The notes under the pieces are model-generated. The model had not been told where the DNA came from. It was given only the letters and a program-made list of their open reading frames with translations, and did not search any database. Positions 13,000 to 24,881 of a stretch of 64,000 nucleotides of DNA are shown piece after piece. A program made the translations under genes and the position numbers. Numbering within the stretch: position 1 is the stretch's first letter; every line of letters starts with the position of its first letter. This DNA comes from Cryptomeria japonica (taxonomy: Eukaryota > Streptophyta > Pinopsida > Cupressales > Cupressaceae), in assembly GCF_030272615.1 (NCBI RefSeq), contig NC_081407.1, positions 100,981,897 to 101,045,896 on the forward strand. The letters run 5' to 3'.

Positions 13000-15475
13000 T
13001 GAAGGGAAATTGGTCATCCTAGAACAACCATCTGAGATCAGTATGTGCATCCAACATCAAATACAAACACACACTACTATTCCATAAAGAGGAATCAGGC
13101 ACAATTTATTTCCCACATTAACCCTTAGAGGAAAGCGATTGTATTTTTAGATCTTGCTAGATCGAAGAGCAGTTTCAACAACATGCATACATTTAGATTC
13201 AACAACATAGAATCATAAAACACAAGAAAAAGACAAAATCTAATAGAACACAGATTTATCATGGGGAAAACCCTTTCGGGTACCCACACTCCAAAATCGA
13301 AGAGCCATTGTATTATTCAACAACAAATATATAGTTACAATACAATTCTCAGGCTTTAGGATTCTACATGGAGATTTACATCCTACTCCATCCTGGAGAA
13401 AATCTGGTAGCATAACCCCTGTAAAATGAACTCCTCTCTCTTATTAACTCCTCTAGCAATTCTTACATTTATAGAGTTTACAATGAAAAAAATAATAGCT
13501 TCCCACAAGCATCCACATTCAATGTTTCTACGAATGTAGTAAGAAGCTTCCTTTTGCATAAATCTTGCATAAATAATATTTAATACAAATATTATTTATT
13601 CCATAAACATAAATCATCTAAGATGAGATAAACAAGCCTTTTGTTAATTTGGAACTTTCCATTTTACTCCAAGCCTATCCAAGTAGAAAATTTGGTCGCG
13701 CTAAAAATCTTTCCAAAAATGTGCTAAAGAATGCAATTCCCTCATGTCACTTGGAAGGGGGTTTGAGAAGCTCCTAAGAATTTTACTTCTCCAAAGTTCC
13801 CTCCTTGTTCCAAGTGTCACAAATTTCCTTTTACCTCAAAGCTTGTTGCACCCAACCTGCCATCGGGCCCCACAATTAAGCTTTGCACTTTGGAAGTTTA
13901 ATATATTCCATTAAATAAATAAAATCAATACATAGGATCATTAAAAATAATTAAATAATTTCCTTGGGACTTCTAAGGTTGAGGCACCTTATGTTATTAA
14001 GAGGATCTGATTATTACTGAGATGCGGGGGGGGATGATCAGTAATAAAACAAATCTGCAACACTTTAAAAAACTATACCGATAACTACTCAAACAATCTC
14101 TTAAGCTGATTTAACAAACCATTCACTCAAGTCTTCTGCAAATAAAGTAAAGATATCAAATGCACAAATCAACAATGCATCCACCACATGAACATAAAGA
14201 CTTTTCACGTGGAAACCCAATTGGGAAAACCATGGTGGGAATTAGTACCCTTTTTGGAATGTGTTTGGTTAAAGGCCTAGCCTGGTTAAGAGCAGACCCT
14301 GTTAGGAGTCACTTGGTCAAGGGATTTTACCTTAGCCCTGTTAGGAGCTCTAACCTATTAAGAGTAACCTTGTTAGAGGATTTTAAACTCAATTGAATGT
14401 GCCATTTAGTGAAGGGATTTACAATATCAGACCCATTAGGGTCTACCTAGTTAAGGGATTTACAATATCAGAACCGTTAGGGTCTACCTGGTTAAGGGAT
14501 TTCAAACTGTTGTAACTGTTAGGGAACAACATGGAAAATGATCTGATTACAACACTTCCTTGCTTGCTAGTACAAATCCTTTTCAACACAACTCTTCTAC
14601 ACACATGCAGACACTTCAAACTAGTTCGACAATACCTTCTTCTCAAACCACCGACACAAAAACCCTTCTCCAACTAGCCCTAAATACACTTTTCAGCTAG
14701 GGCGGCTACAAAACCTAATTATATCAATAAGATACAATGAATTTACATTTTGCATGGAAAAACACTCTTCCAAAATACATTACAGATCATTACAATAAAT
14801 TTCTACAAGATTTCCGCCATTGAATGATCATCGCACATCGATTTGCTAAGCAATCAAACCTTTGTTACATTCTTCTAAGCACTTCATTGATTCCCAAGAA
14901 ATCTGATCCTTGTACATACTCAAATACCATCTTATCATTACACATGAATTATGACATGTCATCACTAAGTTATGATAATGATAAGATCCGTCGCCAAACC
15001 TTAAATCATTACTAGTTAAAGATCTAATACTGATATTCATTCTTCTTCATAGAGTTCATAACATACAATTATAAATGTGTTTTCTGATTCACCAAACTTG
15101 ATACAATTTCAATCACAAATTCATGCCAATGTTATGAACATATACTCCAATTGTCTATACCAGTCTCTTGATCATCGCTCAGTTCCTATTTACCAATTGA
15201 CAACAACTTAGCAGTTTTGTTGTCTAACTGATTCCACTATCGGTTAGGCTATACCGGTTGGTATAGATGACCTAGATGACTAAACAAACATGGTTGCCAT
15301 CAATGATAATACAAATAAAGTCATCAAACAACCTATTACAATTATATCATCATCATCAAGCCAACAATCTCTATCAACTTTACCGGTCATCTTCTCATCA
15401 TCAATTATGCCAACAATTTGGTCATCTTCTCATCTCATCATCTCCATCAATTATGCCAACACCTTAATCCTAGCA
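13000..15475 (-). repeat. 5' LTR of the LARD-like element, split by a solo LTR
   Basis: The plus-strand span begins tgaaggg and ends ctagca, so the minus strand starts TG. Positions 13369-13991 match 1-632. The LTR resumes at 15462 after the nested solo LTR. The uninterrupted length is about 1.0 kb. The outer flank (15476) is tandem-array sequence. Confidence 0.82.
13992..15461 (-). mobile_element. Solo LTR inside the LARD 5' LTR
   Basis: A 1470-bp sequence beginning tgttattaag and ending tatgccaaca is bounded by perfect duplications of cctta (13987-13991 and 15462-15466). The minus strand starts tgttggcataattg, as in the LTRs of Copia 1 and of the element at 45165. It carries the conserved cacgtggaaaccc/gggaaaaccatgg core (about 14207-14236). 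Confidence 0.88.
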
Positions 15476-15829
15476 TGTATTAAAAATCTTATATAAAAAC
15501 ATACATTGAAAGTATTGATAGTGAGGTGTTGATTTCATGATTTAAATGTAAATTATTTGTTGATATGAGGATAATAGAGGCTTTGCAAGGATTGTTTTGA
15601 TTAAGTAAAAGCAAGTATTTGAAAGGTACTTGAACCTTGTACAATTCAGGAGATCAAAAGAACAAGAAAGAAATGTGCCTGATCACTTCAAAGGACAAGA
15701 AGATCCCACCCGAATTTAAAGGGATCAACATACATAACATAAAAAACTAGAAATAGACAACTTTAGGACAACACAACGACAACAAAAAGATAGGACCTAG
15801 GACCCCTGTAGAAACAGAGACAAAGACAA

Positions 15830-17316
15830 CTAAATACTTTTCATGATATCCTCAGCATGGACAACCATTTGTTTCATGTTGTCTATCGAGGTCTTTAATT
15901 CATCCAGCTCACGACCTTTGATGTCACCCTTGATCCTTGTATTGGCTTTGGTCCTCTTTTCATGATCCTTCTTGTCCAATTGATCCTTGTCACCATCCTT
16001 CTCTGCATTGTTCTCAAATCTATTGATCAAGATGTTCATGTTATCCACCGAAGCTTTGAGGATCTGAAAGTTTTTTTCTGCAATCTTCTTAAAATTGAGC
16101 TCCATTCTATCAATTCTGCTACCCAGATTGTTCATTGCATTTTCCATTCCTTTCACCTCCTTGTTATCTTTCATCTCTTTGACCTTTTTTCCATTGCAAT
16201 GATTTTACCCACCATACTTTCAATTGCTTCCGCATTGTTAATTACAACAACCAGTTCCTTAACATGTTCCGCCAATGGTTTATCACCAATCGTTGCTTTT
16301 GTGATAGCCTTCATATCTATCTTCAAGCTATTAATATCCTTCACCATGGTTTCGATGGTGTCACAAAAATCTTTTATGGTATCATAATCATTGATACCAC
16401 TTTTATCCCCTTTATCCTCCTTTTGCAGACCTTGGGTGTTCAAACTCTCAATGTTGCCCATCACTATGTTTTCCTCACCCTCTTTATCCTAGCCCTCATC
16501 CTTCTTGTTATCCTCAACCTCCTACTTAGAATCTATCAGAACATGGCTGATGTCTTTATTATTTCCCTTTTTAGTGTTCTTCCTCTGACTTTGCTTTCTA
16601 GTTGCTTTCCCTTTCTTTTTTTAATAATTTTTTTCTCAAAGGATTTAGTTTCAGACTTCGAAATGTCTGAATCCACCACAATCCTTTTCCTCTTAGCCTT
16701 ATTCCTCCCTTTTTTACTAGTCTCCTCTAAGTCTCCCTCAGTCTTTGAATCAAAGTTGAATCCAATGGATTCACACTCCATATTCTCATCTCTTGCATTT
16801 TTTCCTTTAATAGGCTTTTCAATGCATCTCCCTTTAAGCATTTTATAAACCAGAACCATAAGCCCTTGGTGGAGGGCATGGTCACCTTTGGGATCTTTCT
16901 GAATCTCCTTGATAGTATGGTCCATAGAGAAAGCAAGGTAATAAGGCAAGCTCAGCTTTTCCCCATGGCAAAAATGGTTGAGCAGGACAAAGTGATGACC
17001 ATAGGCTCTAGTAAACCTACCATCCAAAGTAATTTAGGTGATAGAAGCAAATAAAACAAACCTCCAATGCCTGCATATCCTCTTTGGGGAATGGTAGGAA
17101 TTATCGATTTTCACCATCTTTCTCCTCTCATCATCTGTGACTGGGAAATTGTCCGCTGCTTTATCTGATATGTTGTGGTCCCTATAAAATTTCATGCCCT
17201 CAGTCATCATCCTCGTAGCCTCAAATCTTTTCTTATTACCTCCCATTTTTTTTGCACTTTCCTTAAAATTCCTTCTCTCGGCTTCAAAACCTCTTCTCTG
17301 GTTTTCGTAGATGCCA
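15830..17316 (-). pseudogene. Extra ORF downstream of LINE RNase H, unknown function
   Basis: This lies within the LINE target duplication, 3' of RNase H. The frame is open from about 17316 to 16536 with a single stop at 17034 (blocks ESAKKMGGNKKRFEATRMM, DGRFTRAYGHHFVLLNHF, SLPYYLAFSMDHTIKEI, HALHQGLMVLVYKMLKG), then a Lys-rich basic tract (KKIIKKRKGKQ). Two further pieces (16464-16171, 16174-15830) in other frames are heptad-rich coiled coils and end at 15830. The FxLLNH / LPYYL / HQGLM blocks recall the central part of the unknown ORF2 in the LTR elements at 26241 and 45165. I do not recognise a named family. It could be an ancestral LINE ORF or captured sequence. Confidence 0.55.
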
Positions 17317-17420
17317 TGTAAAAATGCTCAAAATCCATGCCAGACAATTATGAGAAGACACCTATATAAATGCTCATTACCTCCATAATAACCCTGCATC
17401 AATAAAAGTGGAAGAGGCAT

Positions 17421-18066
17421 TTAGAAACTATAATTAAAAGTACCATGTTTCCTAGCTTGGTTGCAGTTCAGATTAAGTAGGGATTTCATTTCACATGCGA
17501 TCTCACTCTTGCCATAACTAGTAATGTTGTCTTCCAATTGGCACGCCAGGTTGGCTGCCCAATCAGCACAAAAATTGGCTTCCCTATACACATGTAAAAA
17601 CACACATTTAAAATTCCTCACTAATTTTCTTAGTTGCTTTAATAGAATTGCTAATTGATGAAGAAGGCGGGAATTTCATATTTAAACAGTTGATTATGTT
17701 CAATGACTCTCCTTCACATCAGACTCTAGTGTATTTGGCTTCCTTAGCAAGGATCATCCCATGGTAAGCTGCCATATCTTCAGCTACATGGTTTGTCTGA
17801 TTTCTTATAGGAATGCTTTTTATGATTTTGCATTTTCCCCATTCATCCCTAAGGACCATGCCACATCCTGCAACACCTGGATTACCCTTTGAAGCACAGT
17901 CAAAGTTAATTTTCATCGAACCATTGGGCGGGCTGACCCATATCACACCCTCTCTAGGATTGATCTGAAAGTGTTCTTGACCCTTTAATCTCCACTTGTT
18001 GTAGATAAATTGATCATCCTTGTCTTGAGGATTATCAATGCCTCCTATGATATTCATATTTTCCAC
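17421..18066 (-). pseudogene. LINE RNase H domain
   Basis: Plant L1-type RNase H. Visible blocks: KINFDCASKGNPGVAGCGMV (first catalytic Asp), VAEDMAAYHGMILA (catalytic Glu replaced or shifted by one position) and, in another frame, FLHVYREANFCADWAANLA (terminal Asp in NxxAD-type context). A frameshift or stop near 17719 separates the two halves. Confidence 0.85.
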
Positions 18067-18385
18067 TATATTTCTTTTTTATTTTCTCAAACTCAATCTT
18101 AGCCTTAGAAACCTTCTCTCTGAAAATTTTGTCATTTCTCTCTTTCCAAATACCACAACACATATGAGGTAAGGAAAGTTTCCACAATAAAGTAGTAGAC
18201 TTATTCCTTGAAGGATGATGCCAAGAGTTGAAAACCTCATGAATTGACTCTAGGAAGCCCCAACTGATTTTGAAGTGGTCCAAATATCTTCCCCAAGCAT
18301 CAACAAAGAAAGGGAAATGAAAGAGAATATGATTGATGGTCTCCTCATTCTGCTTGCACAAAGTACAAACACTAGGCATACTCAT
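18035..18385 (-). pseudogene. LINE zinc-binding reverse-transcriptase C-domain
   Basis: The frame CTLCKQNEETINHILFHFPF matches the zf-RVT domain that follows reverse transcriptase in plant LINEs. The expected second Cys-His pair is partly altered (HFPFF rather than HxxxC). It is separated from the reverse transcriptase frame by a frameshift and stops between 18386 and 18635. Confidence 0.82.
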
Positions 18386-18635
18386 ACCTCTTTTATTGAT
18401 ATTCTCAATTGTTAGAATTTTATCTTGAAGGGTTGTCTAGGAAAAAAATATTAATCTTAGGGGTGAGGCCTTTCACCAAGGCCTTATCCTAGCATGAATT
18501 TTCCATGTTAGAATACTGATAATAATAAAGAGAAGCCATAGTGAATGTACTAGTTGCTATGAGTTTCCAAATTAATTAGTCTTCATCTTCAACCATTACC
18601 ATGGATTTCATAATTTTGTTCAGACTTCCCAAGGA

Positions 18636-20366
18636 CTAATCCACCTTAGATAAATCCTTCCACTGTCCATCTTCCCAGTAATCACCCACCATAGACCCAA
18701 ATCTTTCCTTGCACTGGTTCTGAAATCTTCTCCACTTAGGATTTTTAGTCAAAGGGGACTCAAGCAGCCAAGAATCATCCCAGAATTGGATTAGATTCCC
18801 ATTCCCCATCTTCCATTTTGCACTTCTGACAATTAAATCTCTAGTTCTAGAAATTTTTTTCCAAATATTGGAGCCAATTGGAATATTTTCCACTTTAAGG
18901 AAGCTTTGAAAAGTTGGACATTGCCTTTTATATTTGTTGTCCCATATCAGTTTCCATTCTCCTTGATTTTTATACCCTCTCCAAATCTGCTTGGCCATAA
19001 GGTAATCATTCACATCTCTTATTCTTCTAAGACCCAGTCCTCCCTTTCTTATTGTCTTGCATACCTTATCCCAGGCAATCAAATTCATTCTCTTCTTCTC
19101 CTCAAACCCTGTCCACAAAAAAGTTCTCTAGATCTTTTCAATAGCCTCCACATACTTGGCAGGAATTCTAAAGAGACTAATGGCATAAAGAGGGATACTT
19201 TGAAGAGTAGATTTCAGCAGCTGAACCTTACTAGCTTGGCTAAGAAGAGAACCCTTCCAACCAGTTAGCTTCTTGTAGAATTTATCCACCAAAGCTCCCC
19301 AGAAAGGGTCAGGTGGATCATGGCATAAGGGAAGCCCCAAGTAGGAAGCAGGAAGACTCCCTAATTCACAACCCAAGATATTTCTTATTTTAATCCTTCT
19401 TCTCTCCGGGGTGTTGATAAAATAAACAAAACTTTTAGACCAATTAATAAGTTGTCCAGTAGTTGAACCATAACTATCCAGAGCATTCTTTAAACTTCTA
19501 GAGTCCTGCACCATAGCTTTCCCCATTATTATGGAATCATCAACAAACTGTTGATGGGAACAGACTTGATTCGCTGAAGATGGATTCAACCCACAAAACT
19601 CCCCTTTCTCAACCAGCTTCCCAATACATCTCCCTAGACATTCTGCCATGATAATAAAGATAACCAAGGAAAGAGGATCTCCTTGCCCAAGTCCTCTAGA
19701 GGCTTTAAAGAAAGGGGAAGGAGATCCATTCATTAAAATAGAGAAAGAAGTCGAAGAAACTAATTGTCTAATAAGATTAATACTTCTAGAGCAAAAACCA
19801 AAAGCAGAGAGAACATCCATCATAAAATCCCAATCCACTCTATCATAGGCTTTAGACAGGTCAAGCTTTATAAAAAAGCCTTCTTTTTTAGAGTTAGACA
19901 AAGAATGAATATTTTCATGGACTGAGATGATCAAATCCAAGATTTGTCTACCAGGGACAAAACCACTTTGCTGAGGAGATATGATAGAGGGAAGCAACTT
20001 CAGGATTCTAGAGGTTAGAACCTTGGAGATTATCTTGTAAAGAGAGTTGTATAGACTTATAGGTCTGAAGAGATCCATAGAATCAACCCCCATCTTTTTG
20101 GGGATAAGAGCAATAAAAGTGCCATTTACCTCTTTCAAAATTCTTCTAGTACCAAAAAAATCTTTCATAGCTCTAGACACATCATTTCCAATAATATGCC
20201 AATACATTTGAAAAAAGAACACGAGAAAACCATCTAGGCCTGGTGCCTTGTTGCCTTCAAAGGGGTTGACAGCTTTCAGAATTTCATCATGGGATGGGAT
20301 AACAATCAGGTGAGAATTCTGATCATCCCCTAATATTGTAGGGATGCATTCCAAAAGATTATTTTG
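18636..20366 (-). pseudogene. LINE reverse transcriptase
   Basis: Non-LTR reverse transcriptase used for target-primed insertion. The open frame reaches 20426 only by running into the duplicated target, so element coding begins near 20366. Motifs in order: NKAPGLDGF, FRPISLYNSLYKIISKVL, SGFVPGRQILD, KLDLSKAYDRVDWDF, GLGQGDPLS, and HQQFVDDSIIM, where FVDD replaces the usual FADD. PASYLGLPL follows. One TAG at 19128 splits the frame; the same frame continues to 18636 (WDKVCKTIRKGGLGL, FWDDSWL), the plant L1-type thumb/connection region. A stop at 18636 and frameshifts follow. Confidence 0.92.
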
Positions 20367-22455
20367 GGCTTTGCAAGGATTGTTTATAGACATACTAGAA
20401 AGGCATTTTAAATTGCAAATTAACATTAAGCATTAAAATTTTATGTTTAATGGTGTCAAAAATCACAAATGTGTGTGTTGGTATGAGTAGTATTTAATGG
20501 GGCATTTGAAAAGGGTTCTATTGAAAAGAGTTGTCGAAAACTGCTTTATACTGGTACTTTTATTGAAAAATTAGAAATAAATCTTTGTTATTTGTGGAAA
20601 GGGTTGCCATGTGAGTTGAAGTAGATGCTACAACTCTAATTTTTAATGAAAGAATCTAATTCAACAAAGGTATTAAAAGTAAGGGGTATGGAGCCCATAT
20701 TTGAATATTAATCTATTTTCAATCCATTAAAGATATTGCAATTTATTAATTTTGGCATGAATTGTGAAATATTTATTCAAAGGTTATTCTCCTTTGTATT
20801 GACTAAAATGTTGTGCTATGATTTTTTCGAGTTGAAAGTAAATTGAATTTATTACAAATCTACTACAAAAACACACATTGAAAGTAGTGATAGTGAGGTG
20901 TTGATTTCATAATTTAAATGCAAATTATTTGTTGATATGAGGATAATAGAAGCTTTGCAAGCATTGTTTATAACATACTAGCAAGGCATTTTAAATTGCA
21001 AATTAACATTAAGCATTGAACATTTACGTTTAATGGTGTCAAAAATTATGAATGTGTGAATTGTATGAGTAGTATTGAATGGGGCGTTTGAAAGGGGTTC
21101 TATTGAAAAGAGTTGTCGGAAACCACTTTATACTAGTAATCTTGTTGAAAACTTAGAAATAAAATCTTTGTTATTTTTGGAAAGGGTTGCCATGTGAGTT
21201 GAAGTAGATGCTACAACTCTAATTCTTAATGAAAGAATATAATTTAGCAAACATAATAAAAATAAGGGGTATGGAGCCCATATTTGAATATTAATCCATT
21301 GAAGATATTGCAATTTATTAATTTTGGCATCAATTGTGACATATATTTATTAAAATGTTATTCTCCTTTGTATTGACTAAAATGGGCTATGATTTTTTGG
21401 AGTTGAAAGTAAATTGACTTTATTACAAATCTACAAATACACACATTGAAAGTATAGATAGTGAGGTGTTGATTTCATAATTTAAATATAAATTATTTGT
21501 TGATATGAGGATAATAGAGGCTTTGCAAGGATTGTTTAACATACTAGCAAGGCATTTTAAATTGCAAATTAACATTAAGCATTGAACTTTTACATTTAAT
21601 GTTGTCAAAAATTACAATATGTGTGTTGATATGAGTAGTAGTGAATGGAGCATTTGAAAGGGGTTCTATTGAAAAGAGTTGCTAGAAACCACTTTATACT
21701 AGTAATTTTGTTGAAAACTTAGAAATAAAATATTTGCTGTTTTTGGAAAGGGTTGCCATGTGAGTTGAAGTAGATGCTACAACTCTAATTCTTAATGAAA
21801 GAATCTAATTCAACAAAGGTATTAAAGATAAGGGGTATGGAGCCCATATTTGAATATTAATCTATTTTCAATCCATTGAAGATATTGCAGTTTATTAATT
21901 TTGGCATGAATTGTGACATATATTTATTCAAAGGTTATTCTTGTTTGTATTGACTAAAATATTGGGCCATGAATTTTTTGAGTTGAAAGTAAACTGAATG
22001 TATTAAAAATCTACTACAAAAACACACATTGAAAGTATTGATAGTGAGGTGTTGATTTCATAATTTAAATGTAAATTATTTGTTGATATGAGGATAATAG
22101 AGGCTTTGCAAGGATTGTTTATAACATACTAGCAAGGCATTTTAAATTACAAATTAACATTAAGCATTGAACTTTTACATTTAATGATGTCAAAAATTAC
22201 AAATGTGTGTGTTGATATGAGTAGTAGTGAATGGAGCATTTGAAAGGGGTTCTATTGAAAAGAGTTGCTAGAAACCACTTTATACTAGTAATTTTGTTGA
22301 AAATGTAGAAATAAAATCATCTTTAATTTTTATTTTTGGAAAGTGCTGCCATGTGAGTTAAGTAGATGCTACAACTCTAATTCTTAATGAAAGAATCTAC
22401 TTCAAAAATATTATTAAAAATAAAGGGTATGGAGCCCATATTTGAATATTGATCT

Positions 22456-22583
22456 TTTTTTTATTATTGGTAATGGGCTAAAGGCAGTAAGGTGTACATT
22501 CCCTACCCCTTTGTGGAATTTGAACTTGTGACCTCTCTTTCAAGAGCACAAGTTCTCCAGCACTAGGCCAACTCAAGCTATAC
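22456..22583 (-). mobile_element. tRNA-derived SINE
   Basis: On the minus strand the head reads gagttggcctagtgctggag (A-box-like) followed by ggtcacaagttcaaattcc (B-box-like), the two internal pol III promoter blocks of tRNA-derived SINEs. The tail on the minus strand is aataataaaaaaaa. The near-identical flanks aatattgatct (left, ending 22455) and aatattaatct (right, from about 22585) form an 11-bp target duplication. It interrupts a tandem-array unit, whose sequence resumes on the far side. Confidence 0.82.
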
Positions 22584-22863
22584 AAATATTAATCTATTTT
22601 CAATCCATTGAAGATATTGTAATTAATTAAGTTTGGCATGAATTGTGACATATAAATTTATTCAAAGGATATTCTCCTTTGTATTGACTAAAATGTTCGG
22701 CTATGATTTTTTTGAGTTGAAAGTAAATTGAATTTATTACAAATCTACTACAAAAATACACATTGAAAGTATTAATAGTGAGGTGTTGATTTCATAATTT
22801 AAATGTAAATTATTTGTTGATATGAGGGTAATAGAGGCTTTGCAAGGATTGTTTATAACATAC

Positions 22864-24519
22864 TGTAGCGTCATAAATTGTACGCACTCGCTAGGGTGGT
22901 GCAATTTCACACCTAGTTTAGCACCCGCCTTAGTGCATTTGGCATTATGCATTGCATTTCTCCTTAAGCACTTAATTAATCAAATTAATTAGGTCTAAGG
23001 TTCCATTTCATCATTCTCTACATCACAAAGTTGGGCCCTTTCACTAAAGCGCGCCCTTCGCATTTTATTCCTTCAATACATCACTTAATCAAAAACCCTA
23101 ATTAAGTCCTATTCCGAACTTGGGGGCTTGGTTTCGGGGTCAAAACATCTCGAAATCACCTGTAACTTCGGGATTCTCTCTAAAATCATCATATCCGACG
23201 GCCCTGAAAATTTGGTGAAAAGTTGCCGGGACCGTGGCGCCCGGTGCACATGGTCCCGGACATTTTTCCCGAAATTTTAGGAGCACGATCCAATCATAAA
23301 ATAAAGCTTAACCCCAAGAAATTGGCAGGATATTCAATCTCTAGGTCGGCCAAAATACGAATTTACGACCTAGGGTTTCATACATAAAAGCTCTCTTTCC
23401 TCATTTGAAGGGGGGGGATTTTTGTGTCCAGGAACTTCATATGTAGCGAAAGAGCAGATCTTTGAGGACTTCAACATCTTATAACATCTTTCTATCAAGC
23501 ATCTATCAAATTCATTCATCCACTTAGGGCTTGGAAGACATTGAAGAACAATAGGAGATTATCGACTGAAGATTGGCTGGTACTCCTCCCTTGAGGGTTG
23601 GGTATGATTTCGTATTGTTTTCATGTCTTTGCATAAGCTTCAATACATCATTTATTCATGCTTTAGATCACATTGCATCTTGATTTAGAGCATTTGCATT
23701 ATCATTTACAAGCAATTAGGGTTTACTTTCTAGGTTGCTCTAGTTTGCTTTCTTGCATTTTTGGACCTTGCACACACACTAGGTCTGCACACACAATATA
23801 TTTTACAAAACAACTTGGCTATTCGTGGATGTGGAAATCACCGAAGCGGGGGTTTGACTAAGGCAAAACCCTATATAGCCGCCCCTCCCCCTTTTCAGAT
23901 ATTATTGCAGGTCTCGGGATTCGGACGACGCCGCAGGATACAGATCCGGAGAGAGAAAGTTGGGATAGCACTCTATGTGAGATTGCAGAGCAGGAGACCG
24001 GGACAAAGGCACTGGGCGCCTTGGTTCTGCCAGAACAGGGGCGCTAGGCACCCTGGTCCCTGGGATAGAGGCGCTGGGTGCCCTGGTCCTCCGGACAGAC
24101 AGTTTGCAGACAGTTTCCAGACAGTGTTTCAGAGTGCAGAATAGTGGTTTCCGGTGCAGTTTTCAGGACAGTGGCGCCCGCGCCCCCATCCCGAATATTT
24201 TCAGTTCGATTTTGACTCCGGGTACATATCTGCATTCTTATTTATCCTTACATTTACAGCTATTCATTGTTTAATCTCAATTCTGCAATCTTGTTATTGG
24301 TGCATACTTGCATTTTGGGATTAGGGTTTGAACTTGCATTACTTGATCTTACAATTTCAACAAGGGAATAGGAATCCTAATAGATATCCCATGGCTCTCT
24401 CTTTCACCAAAAGAAGTAGCCAATCGTGAGATATCTCTAGGCTCTTTCGTATTCCGTAATGTGTGTCAAAGAGTAGGATTAGGGTATGTTGACCTAGTCT
24501 CGCTTTTTTCCCCCACACA
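22864..24519 (+). mobile_element. Solo LTR (probably Gypsy-type) in the tandem array
   Basis: A 1656-bp segment starting tgtagcgtcataaattg and ending ttcccccacaca is flanked by perfect duplications of catac (22859-22863 and 24520-24524). Unlike the Copia LTRs here it lacks the gggtttccacgt core and contains GC-rich internal blocks (ggaccgtggcgcccggtgc near 23231; related blocks 24003-24200). Plus orientation is inferred from a cataaaag TATA-like site (about 23382) followed by a gggggg tract. No internal coding region is present. Confidence 0.8.
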
Positions 24520-24570
24520 CATACTAGAAAGGAATTTTAAATTGCAAATTAACATTAATTGAACTTTTAC

Positions 24571-24854
24571 GTTTAACGGTGCCAAAAATTACAAATATGT
24601 GTGTTGGTATGAGTAGTATTGAATGTGGCATTTGAAAGGGGTTTTATTGAAAAGATTTGCTGAAAAACACTTTATACTAGTAATTTTATTGAAAACTTAG
24701 AAGTAAAATATTGTTTAACGGTGCCAAAAATTACAAATATGTGTGTTGGTATGAGTAGTATTGAATGTGGCATTTGAAAGGGGTTTTATTGAAAAGATTT
24801 GCTGAAAAACACTTTATACTAGTAATTTTATTGAAAACTTAGAAGTAAAATATT
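24571..24854. repeat. Exact 142-bp tandem duplication
   Basis: 24571-24712 and 24713-24854 are identical as far as I can read, both starting gtttaacggtgccaaaaatt and ending agaagtaaaatatt. The duplicated block is a piece of the tandem-array unit, so it is a local duplication inside a larger repeat. Confidence 0.9.
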
Positions 24855-24881
24855 TGTTATTTTAGGAAAGGGTTGCGAGGT

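Larger units (their letters stand above)
1..15475 (-). mobile_element. Non-coding LTR retrotransposon (LARD-like), minus strand, truncated by the left window edge
   Basis: Two related LTR copies face each other: 1-632 (partial 3' LTR) and 13000-15475 (5' LTR). On the minus strand a primer-binding site (ttggtaacagagc, plus 12986-12998) abuts the 5' LTR and a purine tract (aagtgggagat, plus 633-643) abuts the 3' LTR, which fixes the orientation. After removing the nested Copia element and solo LTR, about 3.7 kb of internal DNA remains (633-1299, 8945-10085, 11144-12999). It holds only short ORFs with no gag, protease, integrase or reverse transcriptase motif. A large internal region without coding matches the LARD class, which relies on proteins from autonomous relatives. 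The 5' side (15476) lies inside the tandem array; the other flank is outside the window. Confidence 0.8.
15598..20366 (-). mobile_element. 5'-truncated LINE retrotransposon with a downstream extra ORF
   Basis: The insertion interrupts a tandem unit and is bounded by a perfect 19-bp duplication, ggctttgcaaggattgttt (15579-15597 and 20367-20385), a length typical of target-primed reverse transcription. On the minus strand it encodes reverse transcriptase, a zinc-finger region, RNase H and then a further coiled-coil ORF. ORF1 and the endonuclease are absent, so it is 5'-truncated. The 3' end (minus strand ttacttaatca) shows no clear poly(A) tail. Confidence 0.88.

Noticed and set aside
16264-16848. 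Plus-strand hydrophobic ORF of 194 codons, apparently a membrane protein
   Set aside because: It is the antisense of the Lys/Glu-rich ORF in the LINE. Lys-rich sequence read backwards gives Leu/Phe-rich peptides.
20367-20426. N-terminal residues of the LINE reverse-transcriptase ORF
   Set aside because: They are translated from the target duplication and array unit, not from the LINE.
23673-24235. Pro/Arg-rich ORFs on both strands
   Set aside because: They fall in the GC-rich part of the solo LTR at 22864-24519 and are compositional.
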